Shown: positions 1-7,691 of the stretch, piece after piece
How positions within the stretch are numbered: position 1 is the stretch's first letter
How the letters are laid out: each line of letters opens with the position of its first letter
From: JAFGJU01 sp964570935
GTDB lineage: Bacteria; Eisenbacteria; RBG-16-71-46; JAFGJU01
DNA: 26,420 bases
Assembly (NCBI GenBank): GCA_964570935.1
Contig: CAZMZP010000048.1
Location: forward strand, 1-26,420
Direction of reading: 5' to 3'
The notes under the pieces: generated by a model
Database searches by the model: none
Told to the model about the DNA's origin: nothing
The model's input: only the letters and a program-made list of their open reading frames with translations
Made by a program: the position numbers and the translations under genes

Positions 1-360
1 CAAATAATCCTTGGCGTGAAAACGCTGAAAATGCCGGAGAGTTTTGCGTACCGCGTCCGCTGTCCCTTGGAACCAATCGAGGTTGTCCATGGTCTGCTCG
101 GCGGCCAAAATATCCACAAAACCCTCGCGGAAAGCGTCGAATTTGTAGGTGAGGTTGATGTGGCGGTTCAGCGAGGCGGAATTGAACTGCGTCAAGATGA
201 AGATGCGCTCGATGTCCGAATGGATGCAGTTGGACACGGGGACGTCGATCAGCCGGTACTTCCCCGCCAGCGGCACGGCCGGTTTCGAGCGCCACTTCGT
301 CAGAGGGAAAAGTCGCTTCCCCTCACCGCCACCCAGGATTACCGCCGTGATCTCTTTCAT
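1..360 (-). CDS. glgC: Glucose-1-phosphate adenylyltransferase, N-terminal part (runs off the left edge)
   Basis: The reverse strand from 360 reads 120 codons without a stop and is cut by the window edge, so only the N-terminal third or so is present. It starts MKEITAVILGGGEGKRLFPL, the nucleotide-binding signature of the ADP-glucose pyrophosphorylase family, followed by KPAVPLAGKYRLIDVPVSNC and later ILTQFNSASLNRH and WFQGTADAVR. These are classic GlgC blocks. The family makes ADP-glucose from ATP and glucose-1-phosphate, the committed step of glycogen synthesis in the cytoplasm. The ATG at 360 has a GGGGG Shine-Dalgarno about 8 nt upstream; an in-frame ATG at 408 would add 16 residues but lacks such a site. 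The wording of the motifs resembles the cyanobacterial/plant branch more than the enterobacterial one (impression from memory, not an alignment). It lies 121 bp downstream of the lytic transglycosylase and has its own promoter candidate. Confidence 0.93.
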   Translation of the reverse strand, partial: MKEITAVILGGGEGKRLFPLTKWRSKPAVPLAGKYRLIDVPVSNCIHSDIERIFILTQFNSASLNRHINLTYKFDAFREGFVDILAAEQTMDNLDWFQGTADAVRKTLRHFQRFHAKDYL

Positions 361-445
361 GAGCTCGACCCCCTGGCGAACCCGGCCGTCCGCAGGCCGG
401 ACGTTCATGAGAGTCCATCCTCGCTTGCCTTTTTCGGAACGCGGA

Positions 446-474
446 ATGTTAGCACGCTTTCGCCCCACACGCAA
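446..474 (-). promoter_or_regulatory. Sigma70-type promoter candidate for glgC
   Basis: On the minus strand TTGCGT (469-474) and TAACAT (446-451) are separated by exactly 17 bp, and the -10 is preceded by TGC (extended -10). It lies in the 121-bp gap between the transglycosylase stop codon and the glgC start, giving a leader of about 80 nt. Confidence 0.5.
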
Positions 475-481
475 CCTGGTT

Positions 482-3022
482 CTAGTACAGCGCCCGGTAC
501 GTGTGAAGGTCGGCCAGTACGCGGTGCGCGTACTCACGGGTTTCCCGGTACGAGATGCTTTCCATGTAGACGAAATCGTCCGGCCCGGCGGCGGCCTGTC
601 CGGGCTCGCTCCGCAGGGCGCTCCTGAGCCATCTCTCGGCGTTGTCCTCGCCCGCGTTGTACGCCGCCAGGGCGGCGACCACGGAATCCGAGTACCTGCC
701 GATGAGACGGCCCAGATGCCAGGTCCCGTAACGAAGGTTCACGTCGGGGTCCGTGAGGTCCAGGTTTGTGGCGTCCTCGCCAAGGTAGGCGGCGATCGAA
801 CGCGCGGTTCCCGGCATCAGCTGCATCAGGCCGACCGCCCCGGCGCGCGACACGGCCGCCTGGTCGAACGTGCTCTCCCTCTTCATCACTGACAGCACCA
901 GAAACGGGTCCACGCCCTGAGACCGGCTTTGCTCGAACACCGTCGCCGCGAAACACACCGGGTACGTGATCTTCTTGAGGAAGCGTTCCGTTTGCTCCGG
1001 CAACGTGCCTGCCTTGCCCCCTCCGTCCGCCGCAAGCAGTCTCTCTGCCGCCAGAACCCCTCTCCTGTAAAGCCCGTTTCGCCAGTACACCTGCGCCAGA
1101 AGCACGAGTCCGTCCATGTTTCCGGAGAGCTTCCTCTCGCAAACCGAGAGCTCCGCCTTCGCCAAATCAGTCAACCCCAGCCGCAACAGCGCTGCGCCGT
1201 TGTGGAACTCCCGCGGCAGGTCCGCCAGCACGGCCGTGGACTCCGGCGCGGGCCTCTCGACCGCGTCGCGAGCAGCGACCGGGCTAGCCGATACGTCAGA
1301 CCATGGGCGCCCGAAAAGCTCCCTGCCCGGCGCTTGTCCCCGCAAGAGGGCCAGCAGGAACGCGCCGTAGAGACCATGAGGGTCCGGCCTCATGCCCGAA
1401 GTCTCGGCCCGGATCGTCTCGAGCGTCACTTGCCTGCCGGCGGACACGTCACACTTGAGGACCCAGAAAGCGGCAGCGTCGCGCAGGTCCGGCAGAGAGG
1501 TGTTCTTCCTGACGACGGAGAAGACCGCCCTTGCCTCGGCGTGCCGACCCCGGCGGAACTCGCAGAACCCCCGCCTCCAAAGAGCCTCCTGACCAAGCCG
1601 GCTTGCCGGGAATCTAATGTTCAACGAGGCGTACTCGCGCCCCGCCTCTTCCAGCCTGCCCAGGGACTCCAGGTCGAACCCGACCTCCCAGGCCGCTTCC
1701 ATGCCGACTGCTCCGTCGGCCCGCTTCGCCAGGTCGCGCATGATGGCGACCGACACTTCGGTCTTCCCCGCCTGCCTCCGGCACCTGGCCAACCACAGCC
1801 GCGCGCGCTGCGACTCACTCTCACTGCGTTCCAGCGATTCCAGCTTCTGGAACAACTGTGCCGCTCTGTCGTATTCCCTCATCCGGTAGCGGAGTCGTGC
1901 CAGCTCCCACAGCACGACAGTCGAACGCGGGTACGACCGGTGCGCCGCGTCGAGCATTCGCGCCGCCTCCTTTTCTTTTCCGCCCAGCGCCAGGCACCCG
2001 GCCAGGCTCACAGTCTCCGCTGGTCCGCTCTCCGCCAACCCGCGCCCCAGCAGCGACGCGTACTCTTCGCAGGCAGCGGTGGCGTCGGCCCTGCCAGTGG
2101 CTTCCCGAAAGGCGTCGGCGAACGACCGGGCCGCCCGCCCGTACTCACCCTTGTCCAGGTGGTACCTCCCGAGCGCAACGCCGACTCTGGCGATGTCTGC
2201 GCCGCTCAGGTCCTCCCGCATGAGCTGTTCCAACAATGCCCGGCCGTCCTCGGCCAGTCTCGACCGGGCCAGCGCCACGCCGGTGGCCACTCGCGCGGCC
2301 CTGACCAGGTGCGGCGGAACCGCGGCGGGCCCGTCCCCCGACCCGGCCCCCATCGCCCTCCCCTCCAGCCTTCTTTCCAGTCCGAGCATTCTCGCGGCCT
2401 CGCCGCTGGCTCCGCAGCGTTCGATGGCCAGGTACGCGGCGTGCGGCGCCAGGTAGAACTCCGGCCTCGCCGCCCGCTCGAAATAGCGGCTGGCGAGCGC
2501 GTTCTTCCCTTCCCCGGTCAGAACCATCCCGGCAGACATGGCCCACATCTCAAACCCCGCCGCCGTGTCTTCCATCGACTCTATGAAAGGAAGCAGAGAC
2601 TTGAGAGTGCGCGCGCGGTCCTGAGGGTTTCTCGCGAAGGGGCCCAGCAGGCAGGGCGCCAGTTCTTCCGAATGCAACCCCAGCCGCGGGTCGAGGCCGT
2701 CCATGAGACCCAGCAGCTGTTCGCGCAACTCCGCGGCCAGGCGCGTCCTCTCGCGCAGCGCTCCGTTCAAAGACACCAAATCGCCGTCGCGCTGATACAC
2801 CAGTATGAGAACGTCCATCTGCGACACGGAGTCGGAGCGGGCGAGGACGGACGCGAGGCCTGCGGCGGGAGAGACGCCAGGGCTCACAGGAGCCTGCCGC
2901 GCCAAGCCCGGAGCGGCGGCCCCCGCTGCCGAACACAGGAGCGCCGCACTCAAGCAAGATAAGACGGCGGACAACACAGGCGCCGCCCTCCGTGCCAGAT
3001 GCATTGATTTCAGACGCGACAT
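482..3022 (-). CDS. Soluble lytic transglycosylase (Slt-type) with long TPR-like helical region
   Basis: The product has 846 residues. Residues 1-36 form a Sec signal peptide (basic start, then an Ala/Leu-rich core ending GAAA), so it is periplasmic. Residues about 80-650 are Ala/Leu/Arg-rich helical repeats of TPR type. Residues about 700-846 are a C-terminal SLT domain: DPFLVLSVMKRESTF carries the catalytic Glu (E716), followed by GAVGLMQLMPGTA, the NLRYGTWHL block, AALAAYNAGEDNAERW and a closing YRETREYAHRV. The family cleaves the MurNAc-GlcNAc bond of peptidoglycan to leave 1,6-anhydroMurNAc. The layout matches E. coli Slt70 but the protein is about 200 residues longer, with the extra length in the helical part. 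The start lies 9 bp after the stop codon of the M6 peptidase gene, whose last codons supply the Shine-Dalgarno (AGGTAGG), so the two are co-transcribed. An ATG six codons downstream would also leave a good signal peptide. Confidence 0.93.
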   Translation of the reverse strand: MSRLKSMHLARRAAPVLSAVLSCLSAALLCSAAGAAAPGLARQAPVSPGVSPAAGLASVLARSDSVSQMDVLILVYQRDGDLVSLNGALRERTRLAAELREQLLGLMDGLDPRLGLHSEELAPCLLGPFARNPQDRARTLKSLLPFIESMEDTAAGFEMWAMSAGMVLTGEGKNALASRYFERAARPEFYLAPHAAYLAIERCGASGEAARMLGLERRLEGRAMGAGSGDGPAAVPPHLVRAARVATGVALARSRLAEDGRALLEQLMREDLSGADIARVGVALGRYHLDKGEYGRAARSFADAFREATGRADATAACEEYASLLGRGLAESGPAETVSLAGCLALGGKEKEAARMLDAAHRSYPRSTVVLWELARLRYRMREYDRAAQLFQKLESLERSESESQRARLWLARCRRQAGKTEVSVAIMRDLAKRADGAVGMEAAWEVGFDLESLGRLEEAGREYASLNIRFPASRLGQEALWRRGFCEFRRGRHAEARAVFSVVRKNTSLPDLRDAAAFWVLKCDVSAGRQVTLETIRAETSGMRPDPHGLYGAFLLALLRGQAPGRELFGRPWSDVSASPVAARDAVERPAPESTAVLADLPREFHNGAALLRLGLTDLAKAELSVCERKLSGNMDGLVLLAQVYWRNGLYRRGVLAAERLLAADGGGKAGTLPEQTERFLKKITYPVCFAATVFEQSRSQGVDPFLVLSVMKRESTFDQAAVSRAGAVGLMQLMPGTARSIAAYLGEDATNLDLTDPDVNLRYGTWHLGRLIGRYSDSVVAALAAYNAGEDNAERWLRSALRSEPGQAAAGPDDFVYMESISYRETREYAHRVLADLHTYRALY

Positions 3023-3031
3023 GCAGTCGGC

Positions 3032-5989
3032 CTACCTGAGAAGGACGATCTTCCGGGTCAACTGCTTGCTGCCGGTTTCGAAGGAGACGACGTATACGCC
3101 GGCAGGAAGCCCGTCACCGTCAGCATTTGTGCCATCCCAATCGACTGTTGTCCTGCCGGATAGGACATGACCTTCGAGTAATACTTTAAGTAGTCGCCCG
3201 GCCACGTCGTACACGACTACCCTGCTGTTCCTGGACGCCGCTGCGCCGGCTGCGTCGGGCACGTCCAGGGCGACGGTCATCTTTCCGGCCGACGGCGCGA
3301 ACGGGTTGGGGGCGCAGGGCCCAAGCGCCAACGAAGGTATTGCGTGCGGCACGTACACTCGCGGGCCCGCCACCCAGCGAAATAGCACGGATGAAGGACC
3401 GGGGGGCAGCTCATCTCGAATGGCATACGAGTACACATGCCCCGACACAACATTGCTGTCAACGTACGCGCGGCCGCCTGGCGCGCCGGACGGGTCCGTC
3501 AACAGCAACTCGTACAGGTTGTACTCCTCCTCTGGCACGCTGCCCAGGTCGGCCCTCAACAGAGCCATGCCCCGGCCCGTGTAGGCGCTGAGGCGGGCGT
3601 CCACCGACCAGTTCAAGTCCACCTTACCGGGTGACGCCGTCGCCTCGCCGAACGCGATGGTGTATGGTTCGTCCGACGTCGACACGTCCACGCCGTCGAC
3701 GTACCACCCCCCCCCCGAAATGCCGCCGTCCGTCGCCATGCGGAAGCGGACCCAAACCGTGCCGCTGTGTTCCGAGAGGTCAAACTCCACCCGCTCCCAC
3801 TGCCGCGGCCTGCCGGAGAAGCATCCCCTGCCAGCGTTCGCACCGCCCACCCTGGGGTCGAACACGTACGGATATCCACCGACCGGGTCCACGCGGTACC
3901 AGTGCAGATTGTCCCTCGAGACCTCCACGAACGCGCCGTCCCACGCGGTCCTGGCGTTCGCGCTCTCGAGGTCGAGCCACTGCCAGAAGGTCAACCGCGT
4001 CATGGCGCCCGAGATGAACACCGGCGTTCTGAGATACGAATCCTGTCTCCCCGAATAGACGGGGCTCCCAGGCACGCCGCACCTCCAGCTTGACGGTCCC
4101 TCCTGACCGCGCTGCGTGGAGATGTGCCAGTCGTCCACGCCCGTGTACGTTCCGTGTGTCCAGTCTCCTTGCCCGGATTCGAAGTCATCGCTCAGGCCCA
4201 GGCTGTCTCCTATCGGAACGGCGACCGTGTCCTTCTGCACGAACGACACGCCGTCAGTCAGGGTGATGATGAAGTAAGCCCGATACGGGTCGTGCGACAG
4301 CGAGGTGTCCACTTGGAAGACGAAGCCGCCGGCGGGCAGCCTCGCCTCGTCCTGTTGGAGGTTGTCGTAGTCGACCGAATCGCTGCCCACGGTCAGGTAG
4401 ATGTTCCCGGTCGAGGCCCTGGCGTACAGTCGCCCTGAAGGAAGACCTATGTTGGTGAACTCGCACAGGAGCTTCGCCGTCTCGCCCGCGTCGGCGTTGC
4501 CATCCCCGTCGCCTCCGTCCGTGTCGTCGCTCAGCACACGAGACACGACAGCGTTGAAAGTCGTCTCAACCGTCGCGTTGAATTTAGCCAGGCCGCCTGC
4601 GTCGCTTATGGCTGTGACCCTCACCTGGACGTCCTGACCGTCGTTGTTCCTGCTACTGGGACCGGTGAAGATGGAAAAGTTTCTGTTGAAGCTCCAGCCC
4701 GGAAAAGGATCTCCGGGGTCGGCGACGAAGGGCTCGTTCACCGCCCGCCGCTCGAGCTCGAACAGTCCGTCGCCCTGTTCCAGCGCCACCATGTAGCGAG
4801 GCTCGCTGTCGTTGTCTCCTACCGTCTCGTCCACGTGGTAGATCAGAAGCCCGCTTCCGGGAAGCAGGTAGTCGAAGCCGATCTGCTGCCGATTCTCGAG
4901 CAAGTAGTACTCCCTTCCCGCGGCGCCGTTCTTCCAGACCTTGTACACTTCCGGGTACGTCTGTATGGGCCTCAGCGAGACGCCGTTCACGTTGACTTCT
5001 GGCGCGACGGGCCGCACGAACCCGAGCTTCATCTTGCAGTATGCGTCCAGGTGCGAGGGCGAGTCGCCTTCGCCGAGCCAGCCGCCCGCGGCCATCAAGG
5101 ACCACAGGTCGAGCCCGTACGAGGTATAGTCCCTGTCGTACAGGTCCGGCAGGCCCAGCACGTGCCCCATCTCGTGACAGAAGGTGCCCAGCCTGGACGA
5201 TTCCCCCTCGGTCGTGTACACGAACGCGTACACTCCGTTCACCAGTATCGGCGCCGTCGTGTTCCATTGATGCGACATGATGAGCCCCGGGTTGCCGGTG
5301 TCCTCGTAGGTGTTCCCGGAGTGAACCACGAAGAGCGCGTCCACGTATCCGTCGTCGTCCCCCGAGGACGGCGCACCGTCGGGCCCATCGTTGTCATAAA
5401 GCGAGAAATCCACGAACGGCCTCGCGAGCTCTACTGCGTCCTCGACCATCTTCTGCGCGTTCCTGGGGTAACAGGTGTCGCAGCCCCCGGCGCTTCCCCT
5501 GGCGTAGAACCCGCTCGAACTCGGCAGCGTGTACCAGCCGTAAACGTCGCCGTCGATACTGAGCGTTCCGTAGGAATTATCCAGATAGAACTTCTCCAGG
5601 GTCTTCGTGTCCCACGGCCCCTTCCCGAACAACAGAGACTCAAAGTGCGGGATGCCGTGATTGACGACGTCGGCCGCGAGGTCGGGGAACTGGACCAGAA
5701 GGACCAGCGCCTTGAGGCGGGTGACCGCGCCTCCGCCCCTGTCCGCCCAGTTGAGCAGACACTGCTTGGGCAGCACGTCTATCCCCGCCGCGCTCATACG
5801 GGCCGGCGAAAGAAACCCGTGGACGCCCGCCGCCCCCCCCTGCGTCTGATGCGTTCCGGGCACCGCGTCCTCCTCCAAAAGCTTTTCGCGTATGTCCGGC
5901 CGCAGCGGCATCCCCTCCGCGCTGAGCCAGGTCGCTCCCAGGACCGCGACCGAGAGAATCACCCACACTCCCCGCATCGGCTGCTTCAC
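3032..5989 (-). CDS. Secreted M6-family metallopeptidase with C-terminal FlgD-like/Por-type domain
   Basis: I choose the GTG at 5989 (985 residues): AGGAGG sits 6 nt upstream and the protein then starts MKQPMRGVWVILSVAVLG, a signal peptide. An ATG at 5977 is a weaker alternative, and the ATG at 6034 would overlap guaA. The catalytic domain covers roughly residues 80-460, with the zinc motif HEMGHVLGLPD at about 272-282 (two His, catalytic Glu, then an Asp at the third-ligand position, as in immune inhibitor A-type M6 enzymes) and WSLMAAGGWLG as the likely Met-turn. A VDFSLYDNDGPDG Asp-rich segment precedes it. Residues about 600-770 resemble a MAM-like/concanavalin beta-sandwich (DDFESG to GGWYVDGVDV). 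The last 90 residues (PNPFAPS, YDVAGRLLKVLLEG, WDGTNADGDGLPAGVYVV, KIVLLR) are a FlgD-Ig/Por-sorting-like domain. It probably degrades extracellular protein. The gene lies between guaA (35 bp) and the transglycosylase (9 bp). Confidence 0.9.
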   Translation of the reverse strand: MKQPMRGVWVILSVAVLGATWLSAEGMPLRPDIREKLLEEDAVPGTHQTQGGAAGVHGFLSPARMSAAGIDVLPKQCLLNWADRGGGAVTRLKALVLLVQFPDLAADVVNHGIPHFESLLFGKGPWDTKTLEKFYLDNSYGTLSIDGDVYGWYTLPSSSGFYARGSAGGCDTCYPRNAQKMVEDAVELARPFVDFSLYDNDGPDGAPSSGDDDGYVDALFVVHSGNTYEDTGNPGLIMSHQWNTTAPILVNGVYAFVYTTEGESSRLGTFCHEMGHVLGLPDLYDRDYTSYGLDLWSLMAAGGWLGEGDSPSHLDAYCKMKLGFVRPVAPEVNVNGVSLRPIQTYPEVYKVWKNGAAGREYYLLENRQQIGFDYLLPGSGLLIYHVDETVGDNDSEPRYMVALEQGDGLFELERRAVNEPFVADPGDPFPGWSFNRNFSIFTGPSSRNNDGQDVQVRVTAISDAGGLAKFNATVETTFNAVVSRVLSDDTDGGDGDGNADAGETAKLLCEFTNIGLPSGRLYARASTGNIYLTVGSDSVDYDNLQQDEARLPAGGFVFQVDTSLSHDPYRAYFIITLTDGVSFVQKDTVAVPIGDSLGLSDDFESGQGDWTHGTYTGVDDWHISTQRGQEGPSSWRCGVPGSPVYSGRQDSYLRTPVFISGAMTRLTFWQWLDLESANARTAWDGAFVEVSRDNLHWYRVDPVGGYPYVFDPRVGGANAGRGCFSGRPRQWERVEFDLSEHSGTVWVRFRMATDGGISGGGWYVDGVDVSTSDEPYTIAFGEATASPGKVDLNWSVDARLSAYTGRGMALLRADLGSVPEEEYNLYELLLTDPSGAPGGRAYVDSNVVSGHVYSYAIRDELPPGPSSVLFRWVAGPRVYVPHAIPSLALGPCAPNPFAPSAGKMTVALDVPDAAGAAASRNSRVVVYDVAGRLLKVLLEGHVLSGRTTVDWDGTNADGDGLPAGVYVVSFETGSKQLTRKIVLLR

Positions 5990-6024
5990 CTTCGTCCTCC
6001 TCGTTTCCCCGGCGGAATCATGTA

Positions 6025-7581
6025 CTACTCCCACTCTATCGTGGCGGGGGGCTTGGAGCTTATGTCGTACACCACCCGATTGACCCCCTTCACCTCGTTG
6101 ACGATACGGCCTGAGACCCTGCCAAGCACGGCCTGAGGGATCTTCGCCCAGTCGGCCGTCATTCCGTCCCTGCTGACGACCGCCCTCAACGAGATAATGT
6201 TCTGGTACGTCCGCTCGTCTCCCATCACTCCCACCGACTTGAGCGGCAGCAGGACCGCGAACGCCTGCCAGATCTCGTCGTACAGCCCGGCAGACTTGAG
6301 CTCCTCGATGAATATCCTGTCCGCCTCCCGGAGCCGTTCGAGTCTCGGCCGCGTGACGCTGCCCAGGATCCGGACCGCGAGGCCCGGACCCGGAAAAGGA
6401 TGACGCCCCAGCACGGAGCGGGGCACGCCCAGAATTCTCCCGACCTTTCTCACCTCGTCCTTGAACAGCTCCCGCATGGGCTCCACCAGTTCCAGATCCA
6501 TCGAGTCCGGAAGCCCGCCCACGTTGTGATGGGTCTTGATTGAACTGGACGGGCCCTTCCTGGATACGCTTTCGATCACGTCCGGGTAAAGAGTCCCCTG
6601 AATGAGGAAGCGGGCGTCGCTGTGCCGCCGGCCTGCCTCTTCAAAAACGCGTATGAACTCTTCCCCGATTATTCTGCGCTTTCTCTCCGGGTCAGTGACC
6701 CGGCCGAGCCTCTTGAGGAAACGCCTGCCCGCGTCGACCCTCTCCACGCGCAAACCGAATTTCTCCTCCAGCGTGCGCGTCGCCGCCTCCGCGTCGTCGA
6801 ACCTTCCCAACCCGTGGTCGACAAAGATGCAGGTGAGTCGTTTCCCGATGGCCCTGTGCGCCAGCACGCAAGTGACTGAAGAGTCGACCCCGCCGCTCAG
6901 AGCCGCGATTGCGCCACCCTCTCCGACTGTGTCGCGAATCTGCCGCGTCGATTCCTCGACGAACTCTTCCAGTGACCAGGTCCCCTTGCACCCGCACACG
7001 TCTCGCACGAAGTTGCGAAAGACCCTGTCTCCGAAATCCGAATGTATGACTTCCGGATGGAACTGAAGCATGTGGAGCCGGCGGCGAGGGTCGAAACCCG
7101 AACCGTGAGGGGAACCGGCGCTCCGGCCCGACAGCACGAACCCCGGCGGGAGATGAGTGACTATGTCCCTGTGACTCATCCACGAATTGAAGGCTGGCGG
7201 GATGCCTCGAAGAAGCGGGTCCCTGACGGCCGGGGTCGCTAATTTTCGAAAGGCGGTGCGGCCGTACTCGCCCTGCTCGCCCGCGCTCACCCTGCCGCCC
7301 AGCACGCGGCTCATCGCCTGCATGCCGTAGCAGACACCCAGGACCGGCAGCCCCAGGTCGAAGATGCCCCTGTGCGGAAGCGGAGCGCCGTCTTCGAAGG
7401 CGCTCCTCGGACCGCCCGAAAGAACGAGTCCCTTCGGTTTCCTTGCCAGGATCTCCGCCGGGCCGAGGTCCCATCGTACGACCTCCGAGAACACGTTCTG
7501 CTCGCGTATTCTGCGCGCTATGAGCTGGATGTACTGAGAACCGAAGTCGAGTATGAGGATTGTCTCTCTGGTCCTGGGCAT
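6025..7581 (-). CDS. guaA: GMP synthase (glutamine-hydrolysing)
   Basis: GuaA converts XMP to GMP with ATP and glutamine in the cytoplasm. The 518-residue product has the normal length. The class I glutamine amidotransferase domain is at 1-200, with nucleophile Cys84 in GVCYGMQAM and His175/Glu177 in QFHPEVIHSDFG. The ATP-pyrophosphatase domain follows, with the P-loop SGGVDSS at 229-235. The C-terminal dimerisation domain ends VNRVVYDISSKPPATIEWE, the canonical GuaA tail. I start at the ATG at 7581 because the protein then begins MPRTRETILILDFGSQY, as expected for the family. The reading frame stays open for 60 codons further upstream, but that extension runs across the promoter candidate and into purH. 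The Shine-Dalgarno is weak (GGGGA, about 10 nt away). It is the last purine gene of the purN-purC-purH-guaA block. Confidence 0.97.
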   Translation of the reverse strand: MPRTRETILILDFGSQYIQLIARRIREQNVFSEVVRWDLGPAEILARKPKGLVLSGGPRSAFEDGAPLPHRGIFDLGLPVLGVCYGMQAMSRVLGGRVSAGEQGEYGRTAFRKLATPAVRDPLLRGIPPAFNSWMSHRDIVTHLPPGFVLSGRSAGSPHGSGFDPRRRLHMLQFHPEVIHSDFGDRVFRNFVRDVCGCKGTWSLEEFVEESTRQIRDTVGEGGAIAALSGGVDSSVTCVLAHRAIGKRLTCIFVDHGLGRFDDAEAATRTLEEKFGLRVERVDAGRRFLKRLGRVTDPERKRRIIGEEFIRVFEEAGRRHSDARFLIQGTLYPDVIESVSRKGPSSSIKTHHNVGGLPDSMDLELVEPMRELFKDEVRKVGRILGVPRSVLGRHPFPGPGLAVRILGSVTRPRLERLREADRIFIEELKSAGLYDEIWQAFAVLLPLKSVGVMGDERTYQNIISLRAVVSRDGMTADWAKIPQAVLGRVSGRIVNEVKGVNRVVYDISSKPPATIEWE

Positions 7582-7627
7582 CGGAGCGTTTCCCCGGTGT
7601 GCGTCTTCAGCCGCGGCGGGTTGTCCG

Positions 7628-7657
7628 AAACAAAGACGGGAGGTCTCTCGCCCTCCC
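7628..7657 (-). terminator. Weak hairpin with T-rich tail in the purH-guaA gap
   Basis: On the minus strand GGGAGG (7652-7657) and CCTCCC (7638-7643) form a perfect 6-bp stem with an 8-nt loop, followed by GTCTTTGTTT. It is short for a full terminator. It would lie at the very 5' end of a transcript started at the TATAAT box just upstream, so it could act as a partial terminator of the purN transcript, an attenuator or a 5' stabiliser. Function is inference. Confidence 0.3.
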
Positions 7658-7665
7658 TTCATACG

Positions 7666-7671
7666 ATTATA
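7666..7671 (-). promoter_or_regulatory. Consensus -10 box (TATAAT), internal promoter candidate for guaA
   Basis: A perfect TATAAT on the minus strand lies between the purH stop codon (7692) and the guaA start (7581). The -35 region is poor: the hexamer 17-18 bp upstream is TAGCGG or TTAGCG and overlaps the purH stop. It would give a leader of about 78 nt. It suggests that guaA and the genes behind it can be expressed separately from purNCH. Confidence 0.4.
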
Positions 7672-7691
7672 CCCCAGACAAGCGGAAACCG

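Noticed and set aside
929..2962. 677-codon open frame on the plus strand opposite the transglycosylase
   Set aside because: It is antisense to a well-supported gene; composition is Arg/Pro/Gln-rich without motifs, as expected from GC-rich third positions read in reverse.
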